Source: Silurus meridionalis (Eukaryota > Chordata > Actinopteri > Siluriformes > Siluridae). Taken from it: DNA of 64,000 nt. How positions within the stretch are numbered: the stretch's first letter is position 1; each line of letters opens with the position of its first letter. This document shows, in pieces, positions 46,080-59,317 of this stretch. Where the stretch lies: the NCBI RefSeq assembly GCF_014805685.1, contig NC_060892.1:23511060-23575059 (forward strand), given 5' to 3'. The notes under the pieces are model-generated. The model saw nothing but the letters and a program-made list of their open reading frames with translations. It was not told where the DNA came from and searched no databases. A program made the translations under genes and the position numbers.

Positions 46080-47700
46080 GGGTGGTGGAGGGTGCCAGAG
46101 GAATAGTGGCTTGACAGTTCAGGCTGTAATGAGACAAACCACCATGATAGAACAGTGCGATGCGCGCTGGATGGAGCTCCGGATGGGCCTGTCAATTCTC
46201 TCTCTCAGAAGTCGCGCCGCATCCTTTTAACTCCCGTCTCCGAGCAGCTTCGCAGCCCACAGATCCAAACAAAGCCAAAGAGAGGAGAGAAACAGCGAAA
46301 GAGAGCGCAAGAAAGAGCGAGAGAGAGAGAAAAAAATCATTCTTTTCTTCGCCTTTTCTTGCCAAAGGCTCCTTCCCCTTTAAATTACTCGAGGTGGGGG
46401 TGCAGTGCAAAGGAAGATTTTCTGAGGAATAACAATGCTAGAGGTGATGGATGGCAAAAAAAAAAACGAAAGACGACGACAGCGGAGTTTTGTAATTAAC
46501 AGTCCAAACGGTCAGATTCATAGCATTATCCGAGCTACGATCACACGTTTTTTTTTTTTGTTCGGAATATGCTCGTTTCGTCCTCGATTGGTTACGCTTT
46601 CCCTCGTAATTTCCGATCTCTCCAATTTACCTTTCTGGCAAAAATAAATAAATAAATAAAATCTTCTTCAGACTCTTTTTGAACAATATTTCGCTCTGTC
46701 AAATCAATACATGATAAGAATAATGATCATTTAAAGAAAAATCAATCCCAATTTGACTTTTGGTTCATTTGCATGTTTGTTTGTTTGTTTTTTTCAACCA
46801 AAAAAGGATGATAGCTAATGGTAAGCATAAGCATTGGGACACTTGACTTTCCCAACCATATGTGGTTCAACCAGAAAGTTAAGAGCAAATTCAACATTCA
46901 TCTTAGAACCTTATAGTGAGGTGTCCACAATCGTTTTTACCCAAATCATAAAACTGAACTGACCAATGGCTGACGATTTTCTTTTGCCGACCACTTCCTG
47001 ATTTAGAATCATACCCTCCAGGTGGGAGGGACGGATTACTCCTGTCAATCATCGCTTTCAAGCCAATCCCTGGTCCCTGTGAGCTCGTGTATGCAAAAGA
47101 GGGCAGACAGTGTTTTTTTTTTTTGTTTTTTTCCTCAGTGTATCAGGGAAACGTCTTAAAATATTTGTGTCCCATCGCCTACCCGTACACCCTGCTAGCC
47201 TTTAGTCACCGCCTCAACGCTGCCGGACTTTTCACCGAAAAAAATCCGTTCAGTGGAAGGCGGATATGAAAACCTGTCCCAAAACAAGACAGCTGTCTTC
47301 TAACAGAGCGTATTCGGGCCGGGTTTGGAATGCAGCGTCGCATGAATCATACGCCGGATGATCTCACCTCGACACACACGAGGCTAGAAAACACGGCCGG
47401 CGCAGTCGAGAGCATCGGGTGGCGGAATTATGAGAGAGGAATAGACAGCGACGTGAAAATCCGATACGAGATCAGGGGGCGCCACGTTTTCTTCCAGATT
47501 ATTAATACTGTACATGCAAACGATGCAGGTGTTTGAGTGGGTGTGTGTGTGTGTGTGTCAGTGTGTATTAAGGCGTCGTATGGCTTGTGACAGGAAACCG
47601 TTACACCTTGCTCTGGAAATGATGTGGACCCATGTTTGTTTGTTTGCTTTGTTGTTTGTTGTGATTTTACCTTTTTTTTCTACATGATTTTTCCTAATCT
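46080..47700. other. middle of intron 7, mostly unique
   Basis: 46080-46430 is GA- and GC-richer. 46810-46945 is the end of a Tc1-derived short element (cataagcattgggacacttg, agaaccttatagtgaggtgt, ccacaatcgtttttaccc). The rest shows nothing recognised. Confidence 0.45.
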
Positions 47701-48540
47701 ATTTATTAGGCATCAACATGATCATCATCATACTGTAATACTTTCTAATACATCGCACTGTTATCCTCATCATCATCACATTATCATTTGTATCATCATT
47801 ATTTTTTATAACATTTGTATTATGATTATTACTGCTATTATTATTCAAATGTTTCATCCACATCTTCATCATCACGATCATCATTATCATTTTATATTAT
47901 TTGAATCATCATCATTATTCTATTATTAATAAGAGAATTATTATTACTGATAGTAGTTTTTCAACTCCTATCATTTGTATCGTCATTTTATCATTTATAT
48001 CATTTTATATATCATTATTTATCACTATTATAATTTGATCATAATCATCATATTATTGTCCTCATTACATTCTCATCTATATCATTACTATTGTTATTTT
48101 AGCATAATTTTAGCATTTCTTTTCATTACATTTTTCAATACATCATTGTATTATTCTTTTTTAATCAGCATTATTACATTATATAATCATTTGTATTATC
48201 ATCATTATTGTGATTATCTTATAACATTTGTATCATTATATTGTCATTTGTATTCATATTATTGGTATTAATATTATTATTATTATTATTTTCCATCATC
48301 ATATTTATCATCATAAATTGTATCATCATCATTATTATATTATCACATATCATTATTACTTTTATTATTATTATTATTCTATTACCACCATTATTATATT
48401 CTCATTTGCCTCATTTTATATAATTTGTATAATTATTTTGATTATTAGAATTTTATCATCGCCACCATCCTTATTATTATAATTTGTATCATCATCCTTA
48501 TTATATAATCATTTGTATATTAGTATTTTTAATATTTATA
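47700..48540. repeat. AT-rich (ATCATTATT)n-type low-complexity tract
   Basis: About 840 bases built from ATT, ATC and ATA triplets (tatcatcattatt motifs), with G very rare on the + strand. It is a degenerate trinucleotide satellite. Confidence 0.85.
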
Positions 48541-48964
48541 CCAATTTATAATCTACTAACAATGAATTTTAATTATTTAATAATAATTAGCCTATTCAGA
48601 TATGGGCGGGGCAACAAAAAGAGGCGTTTTCTTTTATTCTGAGTCAAATTTTTGAGCCAAAAATGTTGACCCTATTCTTTCCAAAAAACGACCTGGAATA
48701 AAGACCACAGTGAAGTGTTTTGCAGGTCTCTAGGCGCTGCACACTGACTCGTTACACAAGGCTTTAAGTGTCTTTTTTTATATATATATTTTCCTATATA
48801 TTTTTTACCATAGCATGGCGCTTAAAAGTTTCTGACCCCTTCCAATTCTACATGTTCTGCATGTATTTCTGCATAAACATAACCTAAAACACCAACCAGT
48901 CTCTAAAAGAAGTTTAGGAGAACCCAGTTGGGCAAATGAGACCCAAACTTGGTGCATGTCACGT

Positions 48965-49085
48965 ATCTGTGAGTGTCAAATGTATATGGACAGCTAGGAT
49001 TAGCAGATCGTTTGAAATTGAGAGTCAGGTGTTCCCCAAATAAACGAAATGCAAGATCAGGTGTCCAAAACCTATGAGATTTTAA
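48965..49085 (+). mobile_element. Tc1-derived short element, terminal fragments
   Basis: gtcaaatgtatatggacagc near 48977 and the end gcaagatcaggtgtccaaaa near 49065. The interior is deleted. Confidence 0.5.
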
Positions 49086-49286
49086 TTCCTATGAAGTCAC
49101 AGCATCAAATACACTTCTGCCCGTTACACCGAACCCCTGTACAGAAAGACGAACGAGAGCGCCATCTAAAGACTCTTGAAAATCAATGAAAATAAGGTTG
49201 AGCCCAAGAACCAAGTTTTCCTGGGCTCTAAAGTTTCTCTGTCACTCTTGGCGATATAAACGCTTGAGTCAGGATTTATCTCACTT

Positions 49287-49330
<44 letters not shown>

Positions 49331-49531
49331 CATCTTTTTCTCTGTCTCTCCGTACTCATCCAAAAGCGTCGCCTCCTCAATCCGAAGCGCCCCGTCAATG
49401 AAGCATCCATGGGTGAATCTCTGGCCTGTACGATTCCTCTGCGAACTTAGCGAGCTAGACATGCCTCTAACTTCTGCTTTTCCTCCCCTCTCTCTCTCCA
49501 TCTCTCTCTCCATCTTTCTTTTCTGATCCAG

Positions 49532-49626
49532 TGGGCACCCCTTATTACATGTCTCCCGAGAGGATACACGAAAACGGATATAACTTCAAATCTGACATCT
49601 GGTCGCTAGGCTGTCTGCTGTACGAG
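49532..49626 (+). CDS. nek7: NEK7 coding exon 7 (residues 196-227), P+1 loop
   Basis: 95 bases: two bases completing Val196, then [20 protein letters not shown] and [11 protein letters not shown]. It encodes the P+1 loop with the SPE (APE-equivalent) motif at 203-205 and helix F with the conserved Asp of DIWSLG. The protein sequence appears identical to the human segment. The acceptor is ctttcttttctgatccag. The donor GAG|GTAACG is the weakest of the set, but the phase 0 join to the next exon is correct. Confidence 0.97.
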
Positions 49627-50199
49627 GTAACGTATAGAAAACTTTTTTTCTGTTTTTTTTTTCCCTACACACAAACCAACCCTCCCCCACTACCCCCCTC
49701 CCAGCAAGTCCCATTTTTGCATGGGACGCAACACATTACGGTTTTCCATTGCCCTCGGCATGGGGAAGCCTGGAGTGTGTTTGAACGCTGGGGAAGAAAC
49801 CACGGAAGACGTTTACATGTGTTTTGAGATACACTCAGCAACGACGCTGCCCGCTTCGATTAGGCCTCGATAAAGCATACCCGGGATCGAGTTCTCATAG
49901 AAGTTGTGCAAAGGTCAGCTTTGTTTTTTTTTTTTTTTTTTTTTTGCGCAAACCCCAATCGATAGTCCGTTCGCTCTGCGTCTAGACGGCTGGGCCACTA
50001 ACTTGTCTCCTACTCCATATCGTGGGTTTGCTGCGGCTGGTTATTTGAAATACAGTAAGAGTGTGTTTGTGTATGTGTGTGTGTGTTGTGTTTTTTTCTG
50101 ACTAATGAGTTGACACAGAAATGGACAGTATCCCGTTTAAATATAAATAGCACAATTCTCACCATTATGCAAAACACGGTTTGCGGATGCTATTAAATG

Positions 50200-50208
50200 C
50201 TTGGACAT

Positions 50209-50254
<46 letters not shown>
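50200..50254. repeat. (CA)n microsatellite
   Basis: About 22 CA units in intron 8. Confidence 0.95.
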
Positions 50255-50256
<2 letters not shown>

Positions 50257-50269
50257 TAGAAATAGACAC

Positions 50270-51250
50270 ATTGTTAGTCCAGCACCCATGCCTCCCCCGG
50301 AATCCCCCCTCGAGTTGCTTTTTTTCCCTCCTCCTCCCCTCGTCTTTTTTATCCATGTTGGGGAGCTCAGCAGTAGCCGCACCTCCCGAAGTGCCTGGGG
50401 CTGAAAAACATCCATCCGAGCGCAGCGCCGCTTGGAGACCGCTCTTCTTGGCGCTAATTAGTCTCCCACAATGCACCGGGGCCGACAGCGTGCCACGGGT
50501 CAGCCGAGTGCACCGGGGAAAGGCCTGTGATCTCGCTAAGCATCCGCCCAAACCCAGGCTCCATCCGAAAGACAACGCCGCTCCCGACGCCCCGACACCC
50601 CGAAATGAGGCTTTCTCTCATCTCATCCTCTCCCCCCTCTTGATCTTTTGGGTCACATGACCCGAGGGAGAACGCTGGGAGGCGATGACTCGGCATTCGT
50701 TTGAGTGACGGGGCGAGGCCGGCGGGGCCGAGCTTGATGCCGTAGTTGTCTGAGCCAACTAGCAGTGCCCATGGAGGCTTCCAACACACACAAGTCCCTT
50801 TTTGTCCCCCCATCCCGCGTGTATTTTGCGACCCAAATACTCTTTGGCGGAAGAAACTCAGAACACCACACCGAATCGCTAGTTTTTCCAACTTGCGCCA
50901 CCTTTCACCGAGCGCCATTGATCCCCTTTGTGCGAAGGCCTCATCGAACGCAAATAATCCTGCTCTTTTTGAAAACGTGAAATCGCTTTGGGGTTTCTGC
51001 AGTGGAGGGCATTGTGAGTATTGGGGGGTCACGTGGGCTGTTTTTTTTTTTTTTTTTTTTTTTTTGCAACCCATCGATACCTGCTCATTGTCTTCCTCGA
51101 ATCTGCATCAGTTATTCCCTTTGATGCAGCCGCTCTGTCGGAGCTCATTCATTTGGTCAGCGGATGAGGACGGAGGGGGAAGACAAAGGGGTCCGGAGCT
51201 TCTCGTGTTTGCTCCTCTGTCAATTTGGTCATAGCTTCTGCCCGAGTGTG
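50270..51250. other. GC-rich, repeat-poor block, candidate regulatory element
   Basis: Nearly 1 kb of GC-rich sequence in intron 8 without recognised transposons (one T run at 51039-51065). Long open frames occur on both strands, as GC-rich DNA produces by chance. None shows a domain or splice context, so I do not call a gene. A cluster of conserved non-coding elements is a reasonable alternative. Confidence 0.25.
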
Positions 51251-52158
51251 GCGTCATATTTCCATTATTGACACCCAAGTCGATGTTGTGGAGGGCGCCT
51301 CGGGACTTGAGGTGAGGTGATGGATATTACAGTGTGTTCATATATTAATCCCAGGACTAATAACAGGACTTCCACCATGTTCTGGCACATTATCCAAAAT
51401 CCTCATTACTGTTTTCAGCACCATAAGAGCCATACTGTACTTCTGTCCTGAATTTATGTACTTTCTAATTTTTACTGATCTGAGACAGGAAGTGTGGGCG
51501 GAGCTTTGAAAAAAAAAACAACAAGCGCAGCACTTTGATTGGCCAGACGGAGTTCCAGATGTTCTGATGAATATCTGCCTGCCTGGAATTTATTCTCCGT
51601 TGGCACGGACCAGTACAGGGTATCTGAAGTATAGCTGGGGGTGTGTTCACAATCTCAATTCTCCACTTTTTTCCCTTTCCCATTTCAATACATGAACATA
51701 CACCAATCACATTACAAGCAAGCCCCTTCAGCGAATACTCCTACACCAGTTTCATCCCGAGCCCTCTGCCATGCGAGATTATATATTACGTCGCAGCATC
51801 CTCCCTCCCTCGTCTCCACAGGAGTCCACACTCCGGGTTGCAGTGTTGGCTTTTTACGACGCTCAAAATAAAAGGGTCGTCTCAGGCTGACCACATGGCC
51901 CCATCGGTTCGTCTTCCACCTCCCGTCTCCAGTCTCTATTAAATACAGACAGCGTTCGGATTACTGTATGTGTACCCTCGTGGGCTGGCCTGGCTTTTCA
52001 AAGCGCTCGTAAATCCTTTAACTACTAGCCGTGTTTGGGACGTTCGGAATTTATGTCGACGTAAATCAAGACGTTCAGTCGGTTACATCACGCTCTGACA
52101 GGAAACAATGGCTCTGGCTCACGGGTCAGTAGTTTAGTAAAGGAACAAAATTTAGAGT

Positions 52159-52529
<371 letters not shown>

Positions 52530-52689
52530 ATAATTTTTTTAATAAACTATATGCCATATGCAATCCCCTTTATTTATTTATTTATTTATTATTATTATTT
52601 TTTATAAAAAGTGAAAGCTGAACTCTGAATACTGAAAACGCTGTAGTGGATTAGTTCAAGGATCGACTCCTGAGGGTTAATTAGTTGTG

Positions 52690-52815
52690 TTCATTCTTAC
52701 ACACCGCCATAATGAAGAGTGTGAGTTTAAATCCCCGTTCAGCCAGAGAACTCGGAGTGGACCCTTGAGCAAATCTTTTAGCCCTCAACTGCTCAAGTGT
52801 GTGCTTCATTAGAAA
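52690..52815 (+). mobile_element. SINE copy, diverged
   Basis: gtgtgagtttaaatccccgt (B-box-like), acccttgagcaaatctttta and gccctcaactgctcaagtgt match the SINE body. Confidence 0.6.
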
Positions 52816-53124
52816 AAAGAAAAAAAAAAAAAACAACCCACAAGATATTAGCTGCATCAAAAAAAAAATATATAAAAAAATCTACATGCCACTATAGAGT
52901 ACAGAGTTTTGTAAATAAATATATATACCCCCCCCAAAGAAATGTGTGATTTATTAAACGTGTACCTGGCAACTGACCAACCACAGTTATTTTTTTCCCT
53001 TATTGGAAATCTGGCAAATGGAAGTCCAAGTCAATCAGATAAATATATATATTGTTCAGTTTCACAGAAACATAGATCCACAATTATAGCATTGTGCAAA
53101 AAAAAAAAATCCCCATTCCTTATT

Positions 53125-53420
53125 TAATCTCCATTTGTCCTTCTAATAACCTCCACTCTTCTGGGAAGATGTTCCACTAGATTTTGGACTTGTGGAGAGC
53201 CTAAAAAAGTACATCAGGTACCTAGGGTGCTTTCCAAATCATCCCAAAGATGTTTTATAGGTGTGAGGCCACCCATGATCTTCCAAATCATGTAAACCAT
53301 ATCTCTATGCACCAGACTTTGTGATGCTTGAACATGTTCCTGTAGCTCAAACAGCTAAAAGAACGTATTGTACCGCTTCCAAAGTTTGAGCCCCTCCAAC
53401 TTGTTTCTGTACCCAATGTA
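53125..53420 (-). mobile_element. Tc1-derived short element, reverse
   Basis: taacctccactcttctggga, agatgttccactagattttg and catcccaaagatgttttata, then aaccatatctctatgcacca. Family order in reverse. Confidence 0.75.
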
Positions 53421-54047
53421 TATAAACAATATAATTATCCATATACGGCTAACATAAATAGTTTCTATATTTTTTGTAGCTATATAAAAGCAATGGAGCT
53501 ACAATTGTATATTATATATCAGCTTGCAGCCTTTACAGTTCTGAAGCTTGTTTTCAGAAAAGTGTCCCCCAAAAAAACCCCACCAGACACCATTATGGTT
53601 GAAGTTTATAAGCCAGTGAAGAGTAATCCTTAAAGACCCGTCCGATATCGTCTGGTCTTTGTTGCTGTGCCTATTAGACATATTCCGTCTTTTTTTTTTT
53701 TTTTTTTTTACCCGCCACGAAAAAGCGTTTAATTAGATCGTTTTTAATGAATGAGACCGTACGTGTTGAATAAACATGCTGAGAGAGAAAGAAAGCGCAG
53801 CCGAAGCTCGGGGATTTTGCTAGCTTGGCGGATCTCGGCTTTTCCTCGGGTTTTCGTAATGAAGCAAAAAGAAACAAAAAAAAAAACTTGCAAATTTTTT
53901 TTCAAACACAAAGACAAAAATGGTTCACTTTTGATGTTTTCCTAACGTTAACGTGAATGTTTTGTTTTTGTGGGTTTTTTTTTTTAAACACAGAGTATGA
54001 CAGGTTTAAAGAGAGTGTGTGTGTGTGAGTGTGTGAGAGAGAGAGAG

Positions 54048-54311
54048 AGTGTGGTGTGTGTGTGTGTGTGTGTGTGTGCGGGACTGATGTCCTTGCCGGT
54101 TTCAGTCATTAAAAACGAGGACGTCTTTAGTGCCCGGGTTTTTTGATGTGCTCCTTTTTTTTTTTATTATTATTATTAATATATCATTAAAAGTGTGACT
54201 GGCGGGGGTAAAAAAAACAATCTGAGGATGAAATAATGATTGCGTGCTGCAAGCTAGGCAGATATTCGGGGGCCCGCGTGGGGTGGTGGGTGATTTATAT
54301 GTGCAAGGAGA

Positions 54312-54368
<57 letters not shown>

Positions 54369-54619
54369 CAATATTAATTAAGTCGGAGTTATGGTTTTAT
54401 TCCACTTGAGATCTTTACATGGTCACCGATGCTTGGACTTTTCCCTGGTGGCTGACGTCATGTGGGTTTCCTGGCCAAGTCCCCGCCCCCTTTCCTATAC
54501 TGTATGTGTATGGCCGTGACAGTTTTTAAGGGCACCCAGGTGTGTTAGTATTTAATGTGTGTGTGTGTGTGTAGTCGCATGCATCTCTGTGTGGGTGTGG
54601 TGCCTTTGTGGAAAGGGCT

Positions 54620-54664
<45 letters not shown>

Positions 54665-55126
54665 AGACCGTGCGCAGTCAGACAGCAGGCCAGCGCAGTG
54701 TGTGTCGGACAGCTCCGGAATAACAATGAGGAGTGCCTCTGGGCTCCGGGGGGTCAGAGAGCAAGTCAATCATCTCGCCCATCGAATCAAATTAGTCTGA
54801 AAAATTCAGGGGCCACGAGCGCAGGCCGAGCAGCTGTCAGGGCCACGAGCGGCCCGCCACTAATGAACCAGATGAATAGTGCAAAAACTCCAAAATAGAA
54901 AACAGGACAGTTGACATTTTTCATCTGTCAGCCGCAGAGGATGCATGAAAACACACTGGTCCTTGTTTAACCCTTTGCTGGCTGCAGCTGCTCCTCCCTG
55001 CACTCGTCCCCCCTCGTCCCCCCGTCATGCGGCGGGGGAAAAAAAAAGCATGCTCACTACTACTAACCGAGCATGTGCAAAGAGACACAGTGGGGCTGAG
55101 ATCACATGTGGTGTCCCGCTTGCCTT

Positions 55127-55170
<44 letters not shown>
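54048..55170. repeat. five CA/GT microsatellites in 1.1 kb, with a unique GC-rich core
   Basis: (GT)n at 54056-54078, (CA)n at 54315-54365, (GT)n at 54555-54573 and 54624-54662, and (CA)n at 55131-55169. Between them, 54690-55120 is GC-rich, repeat-poor and could be a conserved element (gaacaatgaggagtgcctct, ccactaatgaaccagatgaa). No coding frame is convincing. Confidence 0.8.
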
Positions 55171-55689
55171 CTCTCTCAGGCTGGTGTTACTCGTGTGCTG
55201 CAGAATGCCGCACACACCGTAATTACCCCAAGGAACTTTTTTTTTTTAAACCCCCACGTAAGACCAGCGGCGTATCGACCATAGCCAGATGTTGCAGTAA
55301 AACCCGACGCTGCCTTTGCAAAGCCGGAGCTTGAAAAACCCGTCTTGAACATCTGCATGCGTTTTTGTCGGTGCGTCACACGGCTGTAACTCGCTCGCAC
55401 TGGGACTGTTATGCGTACACCGTTTTACTCGCACACACAGATACCGAACAAATCCCCAGGAGAAGCTGAAATTACGATCAGCGTTTACTTCAGGTTAGTA
55501 TCCAAACATTGAAGATCGGGACAGAACTCCTGATGCTTCCCGGGAAAAGAAAAAGAAAATCCCCAGCAGCCCAGGCAGCACGAGCTGAGTGCATTTCTGC
55601 TGATTAAAACAGGCCTGGATTACAGTTAGCGTGAGGAGAAGTGATAGAGTTTTTGGGGAGAAAAAACAAAACAAAAAGCAAAGCCACAT

Positions 55690-56535
55690 TCCTCTTCTCT
55701 TCTCATCTCTCCTCGTTTTTTTTTTTCTTTTCTCTTTAGTTCTCTTTTCTCATTGTGACTCTTTACTTTTCATCTTTTTCCTCTCCCCTCTCATCTTATT
55801 GTTTGTCTTTCTTCTCTTCTCCTCTCTTATTGTTTCTCATCTTCTCTCTCCTTTCATTGTTTCTCCTCTCATTCTTTCGTTTCTCTTCGTTTTGCTTCTC
55901 TCGTCACATTGTTTCTCTTCTCTTGTAATTGGAACGCATCTCTTCATTTTTCTTCTCATCTCTTCTTCTCTTCTTGTTTCTTTTTCTCCCCTTTTTCCTC
56001 CTCTTATTGTTCCACCACTTCTCATTACTTTTCCTTCCCTTCTCTTCTCGTCTCATCTTTTCTTTCTCCTCTTCCTGTCCCTTCTCTCATTGTTTCTCAT
56101 CTCTTCTCTTTTCTATCTTCTTCTTGCTCTTTGTCTTTTTTTTCTTTTTCCTTTTTATTATTTCTCCCCATTTCCCTTCTCGTGTTGCTTCTCGTCTTTT
56201 CTTCTCTTTTGTTTCTCCTCTTTTCTCTTCCATTATCTCATCTATTATTTCTTTTCTTCTTTTCTCTTCTTCTGCTCATCTCATTGCTTGTCATCCCGAC
56301 TTTTGCAGCCCCTTTGTCTCATCTTTTTCCACTCTTCTCTTCTCTTCTCTTCTCTTCTCTTCTTCTCTTCTCTTCTCTTCTCTTCTCTCTTCTCTTCTCT
56401 TCTCTTCTCTTCTCTTCTCTTCTCTTCTCCTTTCCTCTCCTCTCTCTTCTCTTCTCTTCTCTTCTCTTCTCTTCTCTCTCTTCTCTCTCTCTTCTCTTCT
56501 CTTCTCTTCTCTTCTCTTCTCTCTTCTCTTCTCAT
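55690..56535. repeat. ~850-base polypyrimidine tract with (TCTTC)n core
   Basis: Almost pure T/C on the + strand. The last 200 bases (56333-56530) are tightly repeated TCTTC/TCTTCTC. Such homopurine-homopyrimidine mirror repeats can form triplex (H-) DNA. The 443-codon S/F/L frame on + and the R/E/K frames on - are composition by-products. Confidence 0.95.
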
Positions 56536-56619
56536 TATTCTTTTTGCCAATCACCCACATTCTCACCTGGAGAGCTTCCTCACTCTGACAACTGCTTTCT
56601 CACAGTTTGCTCACTTACT

Positions 56620-56624
<5 letters not shown>

Positions 56625-56683
<59 letters not shown>

Positions 56684-56702
56684 GTCTCTCTGTCTCTCTG
56701 TG
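56625..56702. repeat. (CT)n microsatellite
   Basis: About 24 CT units followed by three TCTCTG units. Confidence 0.95.
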
Positions 56703-57104
56703 TCATTTTCAGTTTTGTATGCACTTGTAAAATTGCACTCCAGCAACAAAGCCAGTTGCAAGTAAGTGAGGATGGTGTTTTAATGAGTTTTTTTGCGACC
56801 TATTATTGGAAGCACCAAATAAAAAACAGACACTGTCTTCAGCATCTGTCCTCTCCTTTTTCTGCACTTTTGAGGTTCCTACTGTACAAGACTGACCTTT
56901 TACAAGAAGCAGGGAATCTCACGTTCCAAAATTCATATCCATCAGAGGTGTCTCTCTGGTAGGGATCGCCATCTTATGTCTTGCTTGCCAGTGTTCTTTG
57001 GAAAAGGTTTTGTATCCACCACACTCCTTAGAACTTGCTCTACTCAGAACTCCAAAGCTCATTTATATTTGTGTGGCTAGCTTTAGAATTTCATCAAATA
57101 CACA

Positions 57105-57480
57105 AAGTGGTCAGCAGTTCTTTGGTACCTGACATTTCCAGCTATAAGTGGTTCTTCTCCAAATTTTTACCTCAGAGTTGGAGGCACACAGTTGTATCAG
57201 ATGTCTTTGAATGCAGTATCACCAACCCTCCACTTGAACTAGGAGACCCGAACCTGTTCCAGCCTGACAGTGCTCTTGTGCACAAAGCCAGCTCCAAGAT
57301 GAACTGGTTTTTATGGGGTTGGAAGAGGTGGAAGATCTTAAGGATTCTGCTATAGAGCTTTGACCTCAACCCAGAGGCCTCCTCACATCACCCTACACCT
57401 ACATCTCCAAAATCTAGTGGAACATCCTCCCAGATGAGTGGAGGTTATTGTCCAGATGTTTAAGAGTAGTGGAGACTCTT
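57105..57480 (+). mobile_element. Tc1-derived short element
   Basis: tacctgacatttccagctat, agttggaggcacacagttgt, acttgaactaggagacccga, acctgttccagcctgacagt and gagctttgacctcaaccc, then tctccaaaatctagtggaac and gagtggaggttattgtcc. A well-preserved interior. Confidence 0.8.
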
Positions 57481-57624
57481 GTCCACATAGTATATATTAT
57501 GGAGATCTACATGAACTATTTCTGATTGATAAGAAATGGCATCCATTGTTGGTCTTTACTCAACTGTACACTACACCCCAGACTTATTTACTGGTTGAAC
57601 CTTTAATGTCAGATTTAATCCTGA

Positions 57625-58350
57625 CTTTCACCTTAAAATAGCTTCTATTCTTCTGGGAAGGCTTTCCACTAGCTCAGAGGGCAGTGGTGGTTCAACGGCT
57701 GAGGCTGATTTGTAGGTTGAGAAGGTTGGAGATTCAAGCCCTGGCACTGCCAAGCTGCAATGCTGGGCCCTTGAGCAAGGCTCTTAACCCTCTCTTCTCC
57801 CTGGTGCTGTATCTCTACTGACCCTGCGCTCTATCCCAAACTTCCTAGTGAGCCGGGATGTCTGAGGAAACAGACTACCGTGATGAGTTTGTGACAACTA
57901 AAGGCTGCTTGTTTGTCTTCTAAATTTGGAGTATGGCTGCAGGGATTGATGCTTCCTCAGCCACAAGAGCATTAGTGAGGTCAGCGAGGAGGTCTGGGGT
58001 TTACTCTGTGTTCCAGTTCATCCCAAAGGTGTTGGGGAGGTCAGGGTTCTGTGCTTTCTGTGCTTTGTGGGCAGGGGCATCATCTTGCTGGAAGGTTCTA
58101 TGCAATTGTGTGTTTCTTGAGGTGCTTTTATGCCCAAGATCTTACATAATGCTTGTGCACTCTGGAATTTCCGAGTTCCGTCCTGTTTCTATGTTAGAAT
58201 GTTATTTTTTCCCTCAAATAACAAGTACAAATCCATCTCCACCTTCAAAAACACTGTAGTGATGGAAAATATTGGGACACCTGACATTTCCAGCCATACA
58301 TGGTTCTTACCTAAAGGTTAGAGGCACACAATTGTATATCCTTGGATGAG
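57625..58350 (-). mobile_element. Tc1-derived element interrupted by a SINE
   Basis: Reverse family sequence (tctattcttctgggaaggct, ttccactag) breaks at about 57675. A + strand SINE fills about 57680-57910 (ggttggagattcaagccctg, gcactgccaagctgcaatgc, ttgagcaaggctcttaaccc). The family then resumes with tttggagtatggctgcaggg and continues to agaggcacacaattgtatat near 58340. The SINE is younger than the host element. Confidence 0.75.
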
Positions 58351-58904
58351 GTAGCATGAAATATTGCAGAGGTTCTGGGGTTGGAAATGAGGAAAAAGTA
58401 GTGCGAAGTGAGGCTTTAATTAGTCACCCTGGCTTTCTAAAGAACCCAGAAAGGTAAAGGAAGATTGGGGGTAATTCAGTGTCCAACATTTGAAAAACAA
58501 ACAGCCTTTTCTTGTGGTCAGATTGCAGGCTCAGCCATGGTATCGTAGAGAGGGTTAAGCCCAGGACATATCAAGGTTTCTAAGTGTTGGTCGGCTTTAG
58601 TTTTTCCGGGGTGTTCCACAGCGTCGGCTTAAGTCGGATGGAGTCAGCTGTTTTTCAGCCGATTCCGCACGTCGAATTGGTGGCGGCGCTCTTCGGAAAA
58701 ATATTTTGTCAATTCATCTTAGCAAATGGGCACAGGGGGGAAAAACCAGAACTGAAGAAAGCATGCAACGACAGAGAAAAGATGAAACCCACAGACACTT
58801 GTGGGCATTTTTGCCACTTGTCTTGTCACCTCATTTGACTAGGGGATATTTTCCAAGAATCCAAGGGCCATTTGCAACTTAGCAGACATGAATGGAAAAA
58901 GGTA

Positions 58905-59187
58905 GTAATGATCGCAGCATGTGTAAATGCTGCTTGCTTTATATATTAGCAGTTCGAACTCTTCCGGTTTCTCTGTTTGCATGTCGAATACAGACTGCTG
59001 ATCCCTACTGGCGTGGGAGAGTTCTGTTCTCCCCTTCAAGCACAGAACATACACGCTAGTTTGCCGTCCACTTCAGTCTGTCCGATGGGTCTTAGTGCAA
59101 CTTTTTTTTTGCCCTGACACAGGTGATGCGAGGCGACGGCTTTCCTCCGAGGTAATTATTTGGCGTCGGTTTGGTGTGTTCCTCTGT
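58905..59187 (-). repeat. interspersed repeat shared with 20128-20375
   Basis: Ends ggcgtcggtttggtgtgttc. In reverse complement it aligns along its length with the segment nested at 20128: acaccaaaccgacgcc, agggcaaaaa, gagaacagaactctc, tatataaagcaagcagc. No coding content. Family not identified. Confidence 0.75.
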
Positions 59188-59317
59188 TTCAAAGGCCTCA
59201 AGGGCTACAGTGGCAATGCAAGGGTTTGATCCCCTAACTCAGATCCTTTACCATTGAGCCTGCCTTGCATTTGCAATTTTTGGCCAATAAGTAAATAGTC
59301 TCACCGTGAATCCTTGT

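Noticed and set aside
45235..46137. Ser/Leu and Arg/Glu frames over CT runs
   Set aside because: Microsatellite by-products.
50165..51234. Overlapping frames of 136-206 codons on both strands
   Set aside because: The GC-rich block gives several mutually overlapping open frames, none with a domain, splice context or repeat-free start. Kept only as a candidate regulatory block.
55631..56962. 443-codon + strand frame rich in Ser, Phe and Leu, and matching Arg/Glu-rich minus frames
   Set aside because: The sequence is nearly all pyrimidine, which cannot form TAA, TAG or TGA, so openness carries no information.
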